Shown here piece by piece: positions 4,891 to 6,034 of a stretch of 6,034 nucleotides of DNA (its first letter is position 1; the number at the start of each line of letters is the position of its first letter). Origin of the DNA: Acidobacteriaceae bacterium (lineage in GTDB: Bacteria > Acidobacteriota > Terriglobia > Terriglobales > SbA1); the NCBI GenBank assembly GCA_003136335.1, contig PLEA01000297.1, positions 1 to 6,034 of the forward strand. Reading direction: 5' to 3'. Position numbers and translations under genes: made by a program. The notes under the pieces are model-generated. The model made no database searches and was not told the DNA's origin. It saw only the letters and a program-made list of their open reading frames with translations.

Positions 4891-5582
4891 AATGGCGCTC
4901 TCTTGAAGAATCGAGTCCCGGCCTCGATGCGCGTCCGCTGCGCGAGATCCTTGCCGAGCGCAAAGATCTGATTACGAAGTACGTTCCGCCGGAGACGCAG
5001 GCCATTCATGCTCAGGCCGTCACGGAACTCAAGGGGCGGCATCTTGCAGCGAACATCTTGCCAGTGGGCGCGAAGTCCCCCGTATTCGAACTTGCCGATC
5101 ACGACGGGAAGATTGTTTCTTCGGCAGCGTTACTCGCCAACGGAAGACTTGTCATCTGCTTCATCCGCGGGCGGTGGTGTCCGTTTTGCGTCGGGCAGAT
5201 GGAAGCCATGAACCTCGTCCTCACGCAGATCGAGCGGGCGGGAGCGGGGCTCGTCGCCATTTCTCCGCAGACCGTGAAGCAGTCGTTCTTCATGCACGAT
5301 CAGCACAAGCTGCGCTTTCCGCTGCTCTCCGATGCACGCAACAAAATCGCGCGGAAGTTTGGGCTGACGTACCGCGTGCCGGGACTTCAGGAAGCGGTGT
5401 ATCGGCGAGCATTCGTCAACCTGCCCTTCACCAACGGCGACGAAAGCTGGGAGTTGCCGATTCCGGCCACATACATCATCGGCGGTAACGGTACAGTTCT
5501 ATCCGCGTCGGCGAATGAAGATTACACGGAGCGGCCGGAACCGGCAGACATCTTGCGGATACTTGAGCAGCATCCAGCTTAA
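4887..5582 (+). CDS. Peroxiredoxin-like (AhpC/TSA, thioredoxin-fold) protein with WCPFC motif
   Basis: Encodes 231 residues from a GTG start that overlaps the previous stop by 4 bp. The first 55 residues form a helical extension (RPLREILAERKDLITKYVPP and HAQAVTELKGRHLAANIL), typical of the Prx-like branch of the AhpC/TSA superfamily. The thioredoxin fold follows: LPVGAKSPVFELADHDG (58-74), LVICFIRGRWCPFCVGQM (88-105) with C98 and C101, LVAISPQTV (122-130), FPLLSDARNKIARKFGL (144-160), and NGDESWELPIPATYIIGGNG (183-202), where the cis-proline-type PATYII segment is visible. Such proteins probably reduce peroxides or exchange thiols in the cytoplasm; no signal peptide is present. The CPxC arrangement, rather than the TxxC of typical 2-Cys peroxiredoxins, leaves reductase-like or PrxQ-like chemistry open. 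Convergent with the GMC oxidoreductase gene. Confidence 0.88.
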   Translation: MKWRSLEESSPGLDARPLREILAERKDLITKYVPPETQAIHAQAVTELKGRHLAANILPVGAKSPVFELADHDGKIVSSAALLANGRLVICFIRGRWCPFCVGQMEAMNLVLTQIERAGAGLVAISPQTVKQSFFMHDQHKLRFPLLSDARNKIARKFGLTYRVPGLQEAVYRRAFVNLPFTNGDESWELPIPATYIIGGNGTVLSASANEDYTERPEPADILRILEQHPA

Positions 5583-5625
5583 ATTGACTTCATTGTGCTG
5601 TAGACTCACAAGTAGGTTTCACTGC

Positions 5626-5652
5626 GCCTCTCCTCCCCACCGGAAGAGAGGC
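5626..5652. other. Hairpin between convergent genes
   Basis: GCCTCTC (5626-5632) pairs with GAGAGGC (5646-5652) across a 13-nt loop, in the 137-bp spacer between the peroxiredoxin-like and GMC genes. It has no U-tract on either side, so if it ends transcription it would not do so as a standard rho-independent terminator. Confidence 0.35.
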
Positions 5653-5719
5653 TTCCAACGGGCTGAGGTCGGCTCCGCTGGGCTATCGACGACATTCATG
5701 GCGATCCGGATTTGGGAGA

Positions 5720-6034
5720 TTACGCGGCTGTGTGCTCGCCTCGCCGAAAATTCTCGATCAGATGTTCGGACGTGCGCAACGAGAATGCCAGAATGCTGAT
5801 GGTGGTAGTCTTGTCGGTGCAATTCAGAAATACGCTGGCGTCGCAGACATACAAATTCGGAATATCGTGTGTCTGCCCAAAGCGATTGGTCACAAAATTC
5901 TTCGGATCATTTCCCATGCGGCATGTGCCCGTTTCATGCAGGCTCCAGCCCGGGATCTCCGGATCCTGGCCGGAGCCCTCGAGCTCTCCACCAGCCGCGC
6001 GCAGCACCTCAGCGCACACCTGCTTGGAGTGCTC
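5720..6034 (-). CDS. GMC-family oxidoreductase, C-terminal fragment (start outside window)
   Basis: The last 104 residues of a flavin (FAD) oxidoreductase of the glucose-methanol-choline family; the frame stays open to the window edge, so the gene begins to the right. The fragment has EIPGWSLHETGTCRMG, the GMC_oxred_C motif with the catalytic-type histidine in HETGTCRMG, then the FAD-proximal segment DIPNLYVCDASVFLNC, followed by DKTTTISILAFSLRTSEHLI. Family members oxidise alcohols, sugars or polyols; the substrate cannot be read from this part. In many members the segment after the VxDAS motif reads NPTLT, with an Asn as the second catalytic residue; here it reads TTTIS, so that Asn is not at the usual place. 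This is either a subfamily trait or altered chemistry. Residues after FRRGEH form a short tail. The stop is at 5720-5722. Confidence 0.9.
   Translation of the reverse strand, partial: EHSKQVCAEVLRAAGGELEGSGQDPEIPGWSLHETGTCRMGNDPKNFVTNRFGQTHDIPNLYVCDASVFLNCTDKTTTISILAFSLRTSEHLIENFRRGEHTAA

Noticed and set aside
5515..5799. Plus-strand open frame of 94 codons across the peroxiredoxin 3' end and the spacer
   Set aside because: It overlaps two real genes in other frames, has no ribosome binding site and no recognisable similarity.
1..6034. CRISPR array, tRNA, rRNA, riboswitch, toxin-antitoxin or phage genes
   Set aside because: None of the needed signatures (regularly spaced direct repeats, cloverleaf with T-loop, known aptamer cores, small paired genes) were found on reading both strands.

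Overview
The window looks like chromosomal DNA of a GC-rich soil bacterium, most plausibly an acidobacterium (Terriglobia/Koribacter-like). This is inferred from the flavour of the HspR-type MerR protein, the single-copy RAYT transposase with its hairpin repeats, and the 7-bp-periodic tracts in the spacers. No rRNA or other phylogenetic marker settles it. No CRISPR array, phage module, toxin-antitoxin pair or recognisable defence system is present.

Layout, left to right. Positions 1-121 hold no gene; a strong hairpin at 125-147 can terminate transcription in both directions. A PA2169/DUF2383 four-helix-bundle gene (606-154, minus) is divergent from an HspR-like MerR repressor (728-1129, plus), whose stop codon lies inside its own predicted terminator. 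Next comes a class-IV-like histone-deacetylase-family hydrolase (1276-2286, plus) with all zinc and catalytic residues and an unusual Lys/Thr-rich insertion. A compact mobile unit (2364-3016) follows: a REP-associated tyrosine transposase on the minus strand, bracketed by near-identical inverted repeats of 48-49 bp, each built of two hairpins, with a third REP-type hairpin at the 3' end of the gene. The transposase has H-S-Y where an HUH motif is expected. Then ffh (3099-4457, plus), the SRP GTPase, follows a promoter-like element so close to the ATG that the mRNA may be nearly leaderless. After 61 bp come a small DUF3592-like protein (4519-4890) and a peroxiredoxin-like thiol protein (4887-5582), overlapping by 4 bp and probably translationally coupled. 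The right edge holds the C-terminal end of a GMC oxidoreductase (minus strand, start beyond the window), convergent with the peroxiredoxin.

How the genes fit together: this is mostly housekeeping and stress-physiology DNA (heat-shock regulator, SRP targeting, thiol redox protein) with one transposon-derived insertion between the deacetylase and ffh. ffh, the DUF3592-like gene and the peroxiredoxin gene are co-directional with no terminator visible between them and may be co-transcribed. No pathway links all the genes. The most notable signals are the RAYT/REP unit with a compensatory stem change and a mutated HUH motif, the insertion in the deacetylase, and the heptamer-periodic tracts in intergenic DNA, one of which runs into a start codon.
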